A stretch of 42,468 nt of DNA, taken from the NCBI GenBank assembly GCA_937949535.1, contig CALEDI010000050.1:1-42468 (forward strand), in the 5' to 3' direction. This DNA comes from an uncultured Lewinella sp. (GTDB lineage: Bacteria > Bacteroidota > Bacteroidia > Chitinophagales > Saprospiraceae). Shown one piece after another: positions 8,251 to 15,958 of this stretch. Position numbers and translations under genes: made by a program. Within the stretch, counting starts at the first letter, position 1; every line of letters begins with the position of its first letter. The notes below the pieces were generated by a model. It saw nothing but the letters and a program-made list of their open reading frames with translations. It searched no databases and had not been told where the DNA came from.

Positions 8251-9054
8251 ATGCCCCACCACCACTTTTTATCATTGGCTTACGACGGGACCGACTTTCG
8301 TGGTTGGCAACGCCAACCCGGCGGCGTAATTACCGTACAGCAAACCCTGGAAGAGTGCCTGAGTGAGGTCCACGGCAGGGAGGTGGTCCTAGGCGGATGC
8401 GGACGGACGGATGCGGGCGTTCACGCAACCCAATTTTACGCCTATCTACGTACAGATGAACCTCTGCCGAAGCGGTACAACTTCATCGTCAACAAACGCT
8501 TGCCAGCAGGTATTTCGCTGTACGACGCCCTTCCGGTGCCAGACAACGCCCAAGCCCGCTTCGACGCTACAGAACGAACCTACGATTACTTCTTCCACGA
8601 CAAACCGGATGCTTGGCTAGACCGAGCCAGCGGCTTGTTCGACCTCAATGGTTTTGACCCCGAGCGGCTTGCCCAAGCATTACCGCTCTTGCTCGAACAC
8701 GAAGACTTCCGAGCCTTCTGTAAGGCTCCGGACCGGCACAATACGACCATCGTTCATTTCCGCGAAGCGACTTTGTACCGTAACGCGGCGGGAGGCCGGT
8801 TTCGGCTGCGGTTCGTAGCGAACCGCTTTTTGCGCGGCATGATCCGGTTACTGGTAGACAACTTGGTTCGGGTCGGGAAGGGCCACGTCTCGACGGAAGA
8901 CTTTGCCACAGCCCTCCGCTCCGGAGCGCGGTTGGAGCGCTTTCACCTTGCGCCGCCGGAAGGGCTTTATTTGACCGGGGTTCGGTATCCTTATGTTGAC
9001 GCTGAGCCTGTTTTGCCGGTTAGTGGGCGGGAAAGTTGGGTGATGTTGAGCTAG
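8251..9054 (+). CDS. truA: tRNA pseudouridine(38-40) synthase TruA
   Basis: Isomerises uridines 38-40 in the tRNA anticodon arm. The 267-aa length is normal. The N-terminus has the family block LAYDGTDFRGWQRQP, and the catalytic aspartate is D54 in GCGRTDAGVHA. The FVANRFLRGMIR block (about residues 190-201) lines the active site. It begins with an ATG 4 nt after a -7 box and ends 16 bp from the converging T9SS cargo gene, with no clear terminator between. Confidence 0.96.
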   Translation: MPHHHFLSLAYDGTDFRGWQRQPGGVITVQQTLEECLSEVHGREVVLGGCGRTDAGVHATQFYAYLRTDEPLPKRYNFIVNKRLPAGISLYDALPVPDNAQARFDATERTYDYFFHDKPDAWLDRASGLFDLNGFDPERLAQALPLLLEHEDFRAFCKAPDRHNTTIVHFREATLYRNAAGGRFRLRFVANRFLRGMIRLLVDNLVRVGKGHVSTEDFATALRSGARLERFHLAPPEGLYLTGVRYPYVDAEPVLPVSGRESWVMLS

Positions 9055-9070
9055 GTTTCAGCTACTAAAA

Positions 9071-10522
9071 CTACTCAATTATCAGCCGTTTCCTACCCAT
9101 GAGTTGGCCCTCTTGAAACAGGAGTAGATGGTAAATGCCGGAGGGTAGGCCCGCTGTATTGATTGTTCCGCTACCGGATACCGTTTCATTTTTCATAAAG
9201 GTTCGACCAAGCTGGTCTAGTACCGAAAAGCTAAAATCACCAGGTTCTTCGATCAAGAAATGGAGTTCATCGCTTACCGGATTCGGGTAAACATTAAAAC
9301 TCGTGCTTCCAGGTGTTTGTAGAAAGCTAGTTGAGGTACCTCCGATTACATATGGTTCGCCACATTCCAGCGTACTGGTGTTTGCATATTGTAGGGTACG
9401 CTCGTAGGAGATCACGGAATGGATTTCGCCAAATGAGTTCCCTAGACCGGGATAGAAAAAATAGCTTGGGGTACCATCAGTAGCTTCTGTATTGAATAAG
9501 CACTCCCTGTTTTCGTACTGGTACATCTCTACGCTAGCTCGTTTACCATGGAGGCCACATAAATTCGCGGGAAACATTTGAGCGACAACATAGGTGCCTT
9601 CAAAACCTTCATACATAGGATAAAACTCTCCTGGCTGCTTACGAAGCATTTCTAACATAAATTGAGAGGAAGTCCAAGAGGAATTCACCTCTTCTACCTG
9701 TACTACAATCTCAACGAACTCTCCATCACGGAAAATAGTCGTCGATGATATCCTTTCTCCAGAGTAGTTGATTTTAACGCGGTTTTCTGTTCGTTCTACA
9801 CTGACAATTTCTACCAACAGCCTTCCTGCGTCGTAGCCGTCGAGGTTGTGATTTTCATAAATATGGAATTTATCGCCGGCTTGGAGATCGAATACTTCTT
9901 CGTCCGTATAATTCTGAAGGCCAACTTCTGGCTCGCTCATACCTAATAATGTTAGAGGGCTTGCGCGTAAGCCACCTCTTCGGGCACCAAGCCTAACACA
10001 AGAAACCAATCCATAATTTTTGCTAATGATTACTGGCAGACTAAACAAAGTATCCGCTTCTGAATGGAAAAAAGAGATTGTCTTTACAGAATCAAGAAGC
10101 CCAAGAAAACTCATCGTATCAACGTCTGTCACCCGACCTGTAACTACGATATTGTCCATCAGGCCTGCCGTCCAGCTATCTCCAAGTAGTGCTTGGGTTT
10201 CAAGCCGGAAAGAATCACGCTCTCCCATGTGCATAATTGTAGCGTCAGGCGATTGGCAAATTTTGTAGCCAGCGAAAGATGGCCCTGGCTGACACTGCCA
10301 GGAACTAATAGTCCGGTAAAGATCTTGGCATTCCCGTTCATCCGTCTTCATCCCTACTATTGGGGAATCGGTCTCAGACTGAAAACTGCGAAAGCTGCTA
10401 GATTCTATAGAGTAGTTTTCGTACAAATACTGGACATCGGGCCGAAAGAGTTGGTAGTCAAACTGCGCCGTCAAAGCTGGAACCGTAAAAACGATCAGAA
10501 CAAGGATAAATAGGTGTTTCAT
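9071..10522 (-). CDS. Secreted protein with T9SS type A sorting domain, function unknown
   Basis: A 483-aa protein with an N-terminal signal peptide (about 1-19, ending LTAQ). A C-terminal domain of about 80 residues starts at FNVYPNPVSDELHF and ends with SGIYHLLLFQEGQLMGRKRLIIE. That is the Por secretion (type A) sorting domain, which directs export through the type IX system and attachment to the cell surface or release. The middle contains several cysteine pairs and no domain I recognise. A weak -7-like TATCTTGT lies at 10540-10547 on the minus strand. Base composition is somewhat AT-richer than the flanking housekeeping genes. Confidence 0.85.
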   Translation of the reverse strand: MKHLFILVLIVFTVPALTAQFDYQLFRPDVQYLYENYSIESSSFRSFQSETDSPIVGMKTDERECQDLYRTISSWQCQPGPSFAGYKICQSPDATIMHMGERDSFRLETQALLGDSWTAGLMDNIVVTGRVTDVDTMSFLGLLDSVKTISFFHSEADTLFSLPVIISKNYGLVSCVRLGARRGGLRASPLTLLGMSEPEVGLQNYTDEEVFDLQAGDKFHIYENHNLDGYDAGRLLVEIVSVERTENRVKINYSGERISSTTIFRDGEFVEIVVQVEEVNSSWTSSQFMLEMLRKQPGEFYPMYEGFEGTYVVAQMFPANLCGLHGKRASVEMYQYENRECLFNTEATDGTPSYFFYPGLGNSFGEIHSVISYERTLQYANTSTLECGEPYVIGGTSTSFLQTPGSTSFNVYPNPVSDELHFLIEEPGDFSFSVLDQLGRTFMKNETVSGSGTINTAGLPSGIYHLLLFQEGQLMGRKRLIIE

Positions 10523-10561
10523 TCAAGTGCATTTGCTGCACAAGATACAACCCAACTACAG

Positions 10562-11014
10562 TTACTCCCGCGCCTTTGAGTCAATCCAGATCGTAACCGG
10601 CCCGTCGTTCACCAGCGCGACCTGCATGTCTGCGCCAAACTCCCCAGTTTCTACAGTACGGGCCGCGGTAAAAGCCAAGGTTTTTACAAATTGCTCATAG
10701 AGCGGTACCGCTACCGGCGGCTTCGCGCTACGGATGAAGCTCGGGCGGTTGCCCTTCTTCGTGCTGCCGTAGAGGGTGAACTGGGAGACGACGAGCAGTC
10801 CGCCGTCTACATCCGTCACGCTGCGGTTCATGAGGCCGTCTTCGTCGCCGAAGATGCGGAGGCGGCTGATCTTGCCGCACAGCCAGTTGATGTCGTCGAT
10901 GGTATCGGCATCTTCGATGCCGAGCAGGATGAGAAGGCCGGGGCCGATCTGGCCGGATATTTCGCCGTTAATGGTTACGGAGGCGGAGCTTACTCTTTGG
11001 ATTAGGGTGCGCAT
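10562..11014 (-). CDS. dtd: D-aminoacyl-tRNA deacylase
   Basis: Hydrolyses D-amino acids mischarged on tRNA (notably D-Tyr), a chiral proofreading step in the cytoplasm. The 150-aa length is exact for the family. Both diagnostic motifs are present: SQFTLY at 77-82 and NDGPVT at 136-141, the latter with the cross-subunit Gly-Pro dipeptide. It lies between a T9SS cargo gene and the 71-bp tandem repeat array; no -7 box is evident in the repeat-rich upstream sequence. Confidence 0.95.
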   Translation of the reverse strand: MRTLIQRVSSASVTINGEISGQIGPGLLILLGIEDADTIDDINWLCGKISRLRIFGDEDGLMNRSVTDVDGGLLVVSQFTLYGSTKKGNRPSFIRSAKPPVAVPLYEQFVKTLAFTAARTVETGEFGADMQVALVNDGPVTIWIDSKARE

Positions 11015-11065
11015 GGTAGGGGATTGTATGGTTAGGCGGCGCTGCGCGCCGGGGGATATGCGTAT

Positions 11066-11081
11066 CGGATTACGTCCGGGG
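11066..11081. repeat. Degenerate copy of the repeat's first hairpin
   Basis: CGGATTACGTCCGGGG corresponds to the CGGAC-TAC-GTCCG hairpin of the neighbouring array with one stem base changed. Confidence 0.5.
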
Positions 11082-11097
11082 GGGGAGAGGCTGCGTA

Positions 11098-11370
11098 CCC
11101 CGGACTACGTCCGAGGTTATCCGAGGGGTAATCGCTACGCGATAGCTTACGTTGGAGCTGGAGACGTACCCCGGACTACGTCCGAGGTCATCCGAAGGGT
11201 AATCGCTACGCGATAGCTTACGTTGGAGCTGGAGACGCACCCCGGACTACGTCCGAGGTCATCCGAAGGGTAATCGCTACGCGATAGCTTACGTTGGAGC
11301 TGGAGACGCACCCCGGACTGCGTCCGAGGTCATCCGAGGGGTAATCGCTACGCGATAGCTCGCGTTGGAG
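11098..11370. repeat. 71-bp tandem repeat array with two triloop hairpins per unit
   Basis: Units start at 11098, 11169, 11240 and 11311, an exact 71-bp period, with the fourth unit cut short at about 11370. Each has hairpin 1 (CGGAC-TAC-GTCCG; TGC loop in unit 4) and hairpin 2 (ATCGC-TAC-GCGAT) joined by a short linker and followed by a conserved CTTACGTTGGAG tail. Units differ by only a few bases. A single related copy lies at 15771-15888, so the family is dispersed (REP/BIME-like). Confidence 0.9.
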
Positions 11371-11416
11371 GCGTTATCAGACGTGACCGTAACGTTGGAA
11401 GGGAGGGAGAGTTGTG

Positions 11417-11938
11417 TTATAAGTGCATCTCCATAATCCAGTCTTCCATTAGGTAGCCGTTGCCGATGTCGGTGTTGCAGCGTTCTGTTTTTTGGAAGCC
11501 GAGCTTTTCGTAGAAGCCGATGGCGCGGTTTTTGTAATTAACATCTAGGCGGAGTTTTTGCTGTTTGGCGGCACGGGCCTGGGCGGCCACATGGTCTACC
11601 ATCAGGCGGCCGTAGCCTTTGCCCTGTACGGCGGGCAGGGCATAGAGTTTGTGGATTTTGGTCGTTTTGGGGAGATAGTCGAACTGGTGGCTGACGTAGC
11701 CGACAATCTGCTTTTCGTGTAGACGCATATCGATGGTTTCTAGCACATAGAATTCCTGCCCAGAGGCTACTTGCTCAACGATGGAAGCGGGTGAATACAT
11801 CATGTTTAACATGTAGCTGATCTGCTCTGGGCTGAGGATTTCACCGTAGGCCGAAGGCCACGTTGCGTGGGCGATCAGTTCGATCGTTCGGTACTCCGCC
11901 GGGTGGGCGAGGCGGATGGTGGGGCGTTGGGTTGGCAT
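11417..11938 (-). CDS. GNAT-family N-acetyltransferase
   Basis: A 173-aa cytoplasmic acetyl-CoA-dependent acetyltransferase. Motif A (KLYALPAVQGKGYGRLMVDHV, with the QGKGYG pyrophosphate loop) is at about residues 97-117, and motif B (NYKNRAIGFYEKLGFQKTE) follows. The acceptor is unknown; the domain order resembles RimI/PaiA-like enzymes. It lies upstream of the 71-bp repeat array and 48 bp downstream of an aminotransferase gene on the same strand, so the two could be co-transcribed. Confidence 0.88.
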   Translation of the reverse strand: MPTQRPTIRLAHPAEYRTIELIAHATWPSAYGEILSPEQISYMLNMMYSPASIVEQVASGQEFYVLETIDMRLHEKQIVGYVSHQFDYLPKTTKIHKLYALPAVQGKGYGRLMVDHVAAQARAAKQQKLRLDVNYKNRAIGFYEKLGFQKTERCNTDIGNGYLMEDWIMEMHL

Positions 11939-11986
11939 TGGGCTAATGTACTACGAAAGAGTGGTATTGGAGCGACTTGCCCCCCC

Positions 11987-13165
11987 CTAGCCCAGTGCAG
12001 CCAGTACGATTTCGCAGGCTTCCCGAATCTCGTTTTCGGTGATGATGAGGGGCGGAGCGATGCGTAGGCTGCGCTCGTTCCAGAGGAACCAATCGGTGAT
12101 GAGGCCACGTTCGAGGCAACCCGCGATGGTAGCGCGGACCTCATCGAAGTCGTTTAGCTCAACGGCAAACCAGAGTCCGGCAGAGCGAACGTGACGAATT
12201 TTGGGGTGTACAAGGAGTTCGTGGAAGAGGGCTTCTTTGGCGCGAACGCTAGCAATAAGTTCGGTTTCGGAGAGCAGGGTTTTCAGGGTAGCTAAGCCTG
12301 CTGCGCAGCTCACTGGGTGGCCGCCGAAGGTAGTGATGTGGCCCAGCACGGGGTTCTCCGTAAAAAGGTCCATCACTTTCTTATTCGCGATGAACGCCCC
12401 CAGCGGCATCCCGCCGCCGAAGCCTTTGGCCAGCAGCAAAATATCTGGCACAACGCCGTATTGCTCGAAGGCGAAGAGCGTACCTGTGCGGCCCATTCCG
12501 GCCTGGATTTCGTCGAAGATCAGTAGGGTTCCGGTTTCGTCGCAGCGTTGGCGCACGGCCCGGAGCCACTCCGGGCGCGGCTTACGGATGCCCCATTCGG
12601 CCTGTACGGTTTCTAAGACGACGGCGGCGGTTTGGGTCGTGATGTGGCGTAGGCAATAGTCGCAGTTGAAGTCGAGGTGGTTTACGCCGGGGAGCAGGGG
12701 GTGAAAGGCTTGGGTAAAGTCCTTCGGCCACTGGAGCGACGCCGCGCCTTGGGTACTGCCGTGGTAAGAGCGCTTGGCGCTGATGAACTCCGCGCGGCCG
12801 GTGGCGCGCTTGGCCAGTTTCATGGCCCCTTCCGTCGCTTCCGCGCCGGAGTTTACGAAGTAGACGTTGTCTAGCTCGTCGGGCAGTTGCGCCGTGATCA
12901 GGGCAGCGAGCTCGGCTTGGGGCGCGAGAACGAACTCCCCGTAAACCAATGTATGCATATACGTCCCCGCCTGATCTTGTACTGCCTTCACTACCGCCGG
13001 GTGGTTGTGGCCCAGCGCAGAAACGCCGATACCCGCGATGAGGTCTAGGTAACGCTTGCCGGAAGTGTCGTGTAGGTATACGCCCTGCCCACCGGCGATT
13101 TCGAGACCCATCGGGCCGGGGCTAGTTTGGCCAACGTGGGCCAAAAAATTTGCTCTTTGAGACAT
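11987..13165 (-). CDS. Class III (PLP-dependent) aminotransferase
   Basis: A 392-aa fold-type I PLP enzyme of the acetylornithine/ornithine/4-aminobutyrate aminotransferase class. The Schiff-base lysine is K247 in LLLAKGFGGGMPLG, with the cofactor aspartate D218 in LIFDEIQAGMGRTG. VNSGAEATEGAMKLAKRAT and GHNHPAVV are also typical. The frame stays open 46 codons further upstream, but the ATG at 13163-13165 (MSQRANFLAH) is preferred because a -7 box lies 5 nt ahead and the upstream stretch overlaps the divergent gene. A short CDYC motif (169-172) is unusual but within normal variation. The donor and acceptor cannot be told from sequence; no argD-type pathway genes are nearby. Confidence 0.9.
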   Translation of the reverse strand: MSQRANFLAHVGQTSPGPMGLEIAGGQGVYLHDTSGKRYLDLIAGIGVSALGHNHPAVVKAVQDQAGTYMHTLVYGEFVLAPQAELAALITAQLPDELDNVYFVNSGAEATEGAMKLAKRATGRAEFISAKRSYHGSTQGAASLQWPKDFTQAFHPLLPGVNHLDFNCDYCLRHITTQTAAVVLETVQAEWGIRKPRPEWLRAVRQRCDETGTLLIFDEIQAGMGRTGTLFAFEQYGVVPDILLLAKGFGGGMPLGAFIANKKVMDLFTENPVLGHITTFGGHPVSCAAGLATLKTLLSETELIASVRAKEALFHELLVHPKIRHVRSAGLWFAVELNDFDEVRATIAGCLERGLITDWFLWNERSLRIAPPLIITENEIREACEIVLAALG

Positions 13166-13170
13166 GGCCG

Positions 13171-13178
13171 CAAAGGTA
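13171..13178 (-). promoter_or_regulatory. -7 element of the aminotransferase
   Basis: The minus strand reads TACCTTTG, an exact consensus match, 5 nt before the ATG at 13165. A leaderless or near-leaderless message is implied. Confidence 0.6.
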
Positions 13179-13186
13179 GGTATACG

Positions 13187-13194
13187 TAACTTTG
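13187..13194 (+). promoter_or_regulatory. -7 element of the sulfatase-like gene
   Basis: TAACTTTG, an exact match, 23 nt before the ATG at 13218. It is back to back with the aminotransferase -7 box, 8 bp apart, so the two promoters overlap and could be mutually exclusive. Confidence 0.55.
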
Positions 13195-13217
13195 CCACAC
13201 CCCGCCACCCGTACCAA

Positions 13218-14528
13218 ATGATAAAACACCTCCTACGGCTAATCCCCGCCGTCGCTTTCCTTGCCTCCTGCGGAACCTCCCCCGCACCTGCGGCCCCGCC
13301 CATATCCGCTTCCGACCCTCCGAATATATTGCTGATCGTAGCCGACGATCTCGGCTGGGCCGACCTAAACTGCTACGGCAACCCACTAGTGAAAAGCCCC
13401 AACCTAGACGCATTGGCCCGTAACGGCGTGCAGTTTATGCAAGCCTACGCCGCTGCGCCCATCGGCCAACCCTCCCGCAGTGCCCTGCAAAGCGGGCTGC
13501 ACCCGCAGCGCACAGGACACGGTGAACTAAGCAACAACTGTGAAACCCTAGGCGAGCTAGCACAACGCGCCGGACTCAAGACCGCCCACATCGGGAAATG
13601 GCAACTCGGCACCGAAGAGAAATCGCCCGAAGCCCAAGGCTACGACCACGTCTTCGCCGCCAACGAAGGCCACCCAGACAGCTACTACCATCCCTTTTTT
13701 ACCGAGCGGCCGCAGGCCGATCTCTTGGCCGAATCTCAACCCGGAGATTACCTCACCGATAAGCTCACCGACCACGCCATTGGCTTGCTCGACGGCTGGC
13801 GAGATTCAACTTGGTTGCTGTCTTTGAATTATTACGCACCCCACGTTCCGCTGGAAGGCCGCAAAGACCAAGTAGCCGCCTATCGCGCCCTGATTGACAG
13901 TACGCACTGGCGCAAATTCCCTACCCTAGAATACGCCGCGATGGTCTCCGCCATCGACGAAAACATCGGCCGAATAGTCGAGTTGCTCCGCGAAAATGGC
14001 CAATTGGACAATACCCTCATCATCTTCACCTCAGACAACGGCGGGCTGGACCGTTCCGCCGAAGGCAAACTCCTGCCACACACACCACCAACCGATAACG
14101 GTATCCTGCGCGGCGGTAAAGGCACGCTCTACGAAGGCGGTATTCGAGTACCATTCATTGTCCATTTCCCCGCTTTTGCAACGACGAAATTCGCCAGCCT
14201 AGAGCAAGTGATCGGGACCGACGTTTTCCCGTCTGTCGGCGAAGCACTGAGCCAAGGCGACTATGCGGCCAGCCCCGACGGGCGCAGTTTTCTGCCCTTG
14301 CTTCAGGGAGCAACCAGTCGTCGGCGCCCGCTGTTTTGGAGCGCGCCCTACGGCGGGCCGGAAGGGCCAGCCTCCGCCGTCCGGTACGGAGACTACAAAC
14401 TCTACCGAGACGACGCCGCAGATTCGTTGACCTACTTCAACCTCGGCGCGCTGCCGGGGGAATCGCGCCGGATGGCGCTGCCGCCGGGGGAAGTAGACCT
14501 GCTAAAGGAGTTGGAAGCTAGAAATTAG
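13218..14528 (+). CDS. Sulfatase-fold lipoprotein lacking the catalytic Cys/Ser
   Basis: A 436-aa alkaline-phosphatase/sulfatase superfamily protein. The signal peptide ends in a lipobox LASC (C18), so it is an anchored lipoprotein. Metal-site blocks are present: NILLIVADDLGWADL (D43, D44), YYAPHVPLEG, TSDNGG and RGGKGTLYEGGIRVPFIVHFP. The sulfatase signature C/S-x-P-x-R reads GQPSR here, so the residue normally converted to formylglycine is Gly83, and the usual GKWHLG reads GKWQLG (Q129). By family knowledge it should not act as an ordinary sulfatase; a pseudoenzyme or a different hydrolase is possible. The start at 13218 is chosen for the signal peptide. It is divergent from the aminotransferase. 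A variant of the dispersed motif encodes APAAPP just after the lipobox. Confidence 0.9.
   Translation: MIKHLLRLIPAVAFLASCGTSPAPAAPPISASDPPNILLIVADDLGWADLNCYGNPLVKSPNLDALARNGVQFMQAYAAAPIGQPSRSALQSGLHPQRTGHGELSNNCETLGELAQRAGLKTAHIGKWQLGTEEKSPEAQGYDHVFAANEGHPDSYYHPFFTERPQADLLAESQPGDYLTDKLTDHAIGLLDGWRDSTWLLSLNYYAPHVPLEGRKDQVAAYRALIDSTHWRKFPTLEYAAMVSAIDENIGRIVELLRENGQLDNTLIIFTSDNGGLDRSAEGKLLPHTPPTDNGILRGGKGTLYEGGIRVPFIVHFPAFATTKFASLEQVIGTDVFPSVGEALSQGDYAASPDGRSFLPLLQGATSRRRPLFWSAPYGGPEGPASAVRYGDYKLYRDDAADSLTYFNLGALPGESRRMALPPGEVDLLKELEARN
13284..13301 (+). repeat. Dispersed 19-bp motif, copy B (variant)
   Basis: GCACCTGCGGCCCCGCCC differs by one base from the consensus and lacks the first T. It lies inside the sulfatase-like gene and is read as A-P-A-A-P-P in the linker after the lipid-attachment Cys. 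Confidence 0.6.
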
Positions 14529-14575
14529 CCCGCCTTCCTCATTCACTAGCGAAGCGAGCATGACCTTTCTGCCAA

Positions 14576-14604
14576 GTGCGGTAGCAACTACATTACTACC
14601 GCAC
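14576..14604. terminator. Inverted repeat between convergent genes
   Basis: GTGCGGTAG (14576-14584) pairs perfectly with CTACCGCAC (14596-14604) around an 11-nt loop. It is well placed as a bidirectional terminator between the sulfatase-like gene and the DUF4252 gene, although no long T-run follows on either strand. Confidence 0.5.
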
Positions 14605-14616
14605 CACACTACTCCC

Positions 14617-15123
14617 TCATTCCTTCATAATCCGGTTCAATACCTCCCCAACTTCCTCGGCGGTAAAGTCCGTCTTCATGTGGGCGAAGAAGGTCTTGTC
14701 TTCGTCTGGGACGGAGACAAGGGCGACGATGTTTTTCACCATATCTCCCCGCATCTCTACGGTCAGTTCTACCTGTTCGCCGGTTTGGGCGCGGAGGGTG
14801 GCCCAGCGTTCGTAGCCGTGTTCGGTCTCTAGTTCGCTCAGGAGCCTGCGGATATCTTTTTTAGTGCTAAAATCGTTGGTATCGAAACCCAATACGCGGG
14901 TAGTCCCGAACTCTGAGGCTAGGGAGAAAATGAGGTGTTCTTCTTCGTCTTCGGCGGCCAGCATCCCGATTTCGCCGGCCAAGCCGATGAGCCAACCGGG
15001 AACGGTGACGGAGATATTTTCCGGCCCGTTGTTGTGCTTCCGGATGAACTTCTTAATTGGGTTCTGGGCGAGGAGCGCAGTAGAAAACAGCACGAAGGCG
15101 AGGAAGGTAAATAGTTTTTTCAT
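14617..15123 (-). CDS. DUF4252-like exported protein (second of a pair)
   Basis: A 168-aa protein with a signal peptide ending ALLAQ (about 1-20). It has the layout of DUF4252: an acidic middle block, an RWATLRAQTGEQVELTVEM strand region and a C-terminal IVALVSVPDEDKTFFAHMKTDF block. It is more diverged than the copy upstream (15253-15756) and is probably an old duplicate. It is the last gene of the ECF sigma cluster. DUF4252 proteins commonly sit beside ECF sigma/anti-sigma pairs in Bacteroidota; their role is unknown, and a periplasmic or surface output of the regulon is inference. Confidence 0.7.
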   Translation of the reverse strand: MKKLFTFLAFVLFSTALLAQNPIKKFIRKHNNGPENISVTVPGWLIGLAGEIGMLAAEDEEEHLIFSLASEFGTTRVLGFDTNDFSTKKDIRRLLSELETEHGYERWATLRAQTGEQVELTVEMRGDMVKNIVALVSVPDEDKTFFAHMKTDFTAEEVGEVLNRIMKE

Positions 15124-15140
15124 GGCTAAGGTTGGGTGTA

Positions 15141-15166
15141 GGCCAGCGCGACGGAGCGTGCTGGCC
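15141..15166. repeat. Hairpin between the two DUF4252 genes
   Basis: GGCCAGC pairs with GCTGGCC (7 bp, extended inward by CG/CG past a single mismatch). It could stabilise or end the upstream part of the transcript. No T-run is seen. Confidence 0.4.
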
Positions 15167-15252
15167 CAGTGGTGGATTGTTTTAGAAAGAGTCTTTTGAG
15201 CAATTCGGTAACATCACTTAGGGTTACAGCGATCAGGGTGATGCGCAAACGC

Positions 15253-15756
15253 TTAATTGTCCTCGATGGCGCGTTGCAGGTCGGCGAGCTTAGAGAGGTC
15301 TACGGCTCCAATGAAGCTGAGCATCGCGAAGTTGTCTTGTGCCCCGATGAGGAGGAAGAGCTCGGAGATGACGGCTTCTTCGTCTTGGACGAAGGCTTCC
15401 ACGTTGTCTCCGTCGGCGGTACGGACTTTGAAGAGGAGCTCGTACTTATCTGTCGGGATGCGTTTTTTGGCTTCCTTCCAACGCGCCATCGCGTTGTGCT
15501 CGGTGTGTAAGGCTCGGATGCCTTGGATGTCTTTTACGACCTCGAAGACGGCTTCGACTTCTTTTTCGTCGAGGTCTTCAAGATCGAGGTTGGCGTCTTT
15601 GAAGAGGCCGAAGACTTTGCCGCTTACGTAGACTACGGTGAAGTCCTGATCGTCCACATATTCGCTGAAGTAGCTGGAGATAGCGTCTTTGGGGAGCGTC
15701 TGGGCGGTGGTTAGGAGAGGTAGGAAGAGTAGGAAGAGGGGGAGTAGATTTTTCAT
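15253..15756 (-). CDS. DUF4252 domain exported protein
   Basis: A 167-aa protein with a signal peptide ending TTAQ (about 1-19). The body matches the DUF4252 layout closely: FSEYVDDQDFTVVYVSGKVFGLF, then a lysine/glutamate-rich helix, KDIQGIRALHTE, and DKYELLFKVRTADGDNVEAFVQDEEAVISELFLLIGAQDNFAMLSFIGAVDLSKL. It is located 202 bp downstream of the anti-sigma gene, with a triloop-hairpin repeat in that gap, and may be co-transcribed with the sigma operon. The function of the family is not known. Confidence 0.87.
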   Translation of the reverse strand: MKNLLPLFLLFLPLLTTAQTLPKDAISSYFSEYVDDQDFTVVYVSGKVFGLFKDANLDLEDLDEKEVEAVFEVVKDIQGIRALHTEHNAMARWKEAKKRIPTDKYELLFKVRTADGDNVEAFVQDEEAVISELFLLIGAQDNFAMLSFIGAVDLSKLADLQRAIEDN

Positions 15757-15770
15757 TGTTGAGGTTTAAT

Positions 15771-15888
15771 CCCCGGACGGTGCCTGGGGTTATCTTAATG
15801 CTCGGACTGCGTCCGAGTGGATCTGAGCCCCCGGACTACGTCCGGGGTTATCCAGGGGTTAATCGCTACGCGATAGCTTGCGTTGGAG
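15771..15888. repeat. Dispersed copy of the triloop-hairpin repeat
   Basis: It holds a degenerate hairpin at 15771-15789, CTCGGAC-TGC-GTCCGAG at 15801-15817, the perfect CCCCGGAC-TAC-GTCCGGGG (8-bp stem) at 15829-15847, and ATCGC-TAC-GCGAT at 15862-15874 followed by the same GCGTTGGAG tail. It matches the unit of the 71-bp array at 11098-11370. It lies between the anti-sigma gene and the first DUF4252 gene. Confidence 0.85.
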
Positions 15889-15958
15889 AGCCCCCCAGCC
15901 CCCAAAGGGGAGTTTAGTGAGGCAGGCGGCACGACGTAGGACTGGGGTAGCATTTGGC

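Larger units (their letters stand above)
11015..11416. other. Intergenic region of 402 bp, mostly repeats
   Basis: This gap between dtd and the GNAT gene (both minus) is filled by a 71-bp tandem repeat array (11098-11370) and a degenerate hairpin preceding it (11066-11081). Frames running through it are repeat translations and not genes. Confidence 0.7.
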
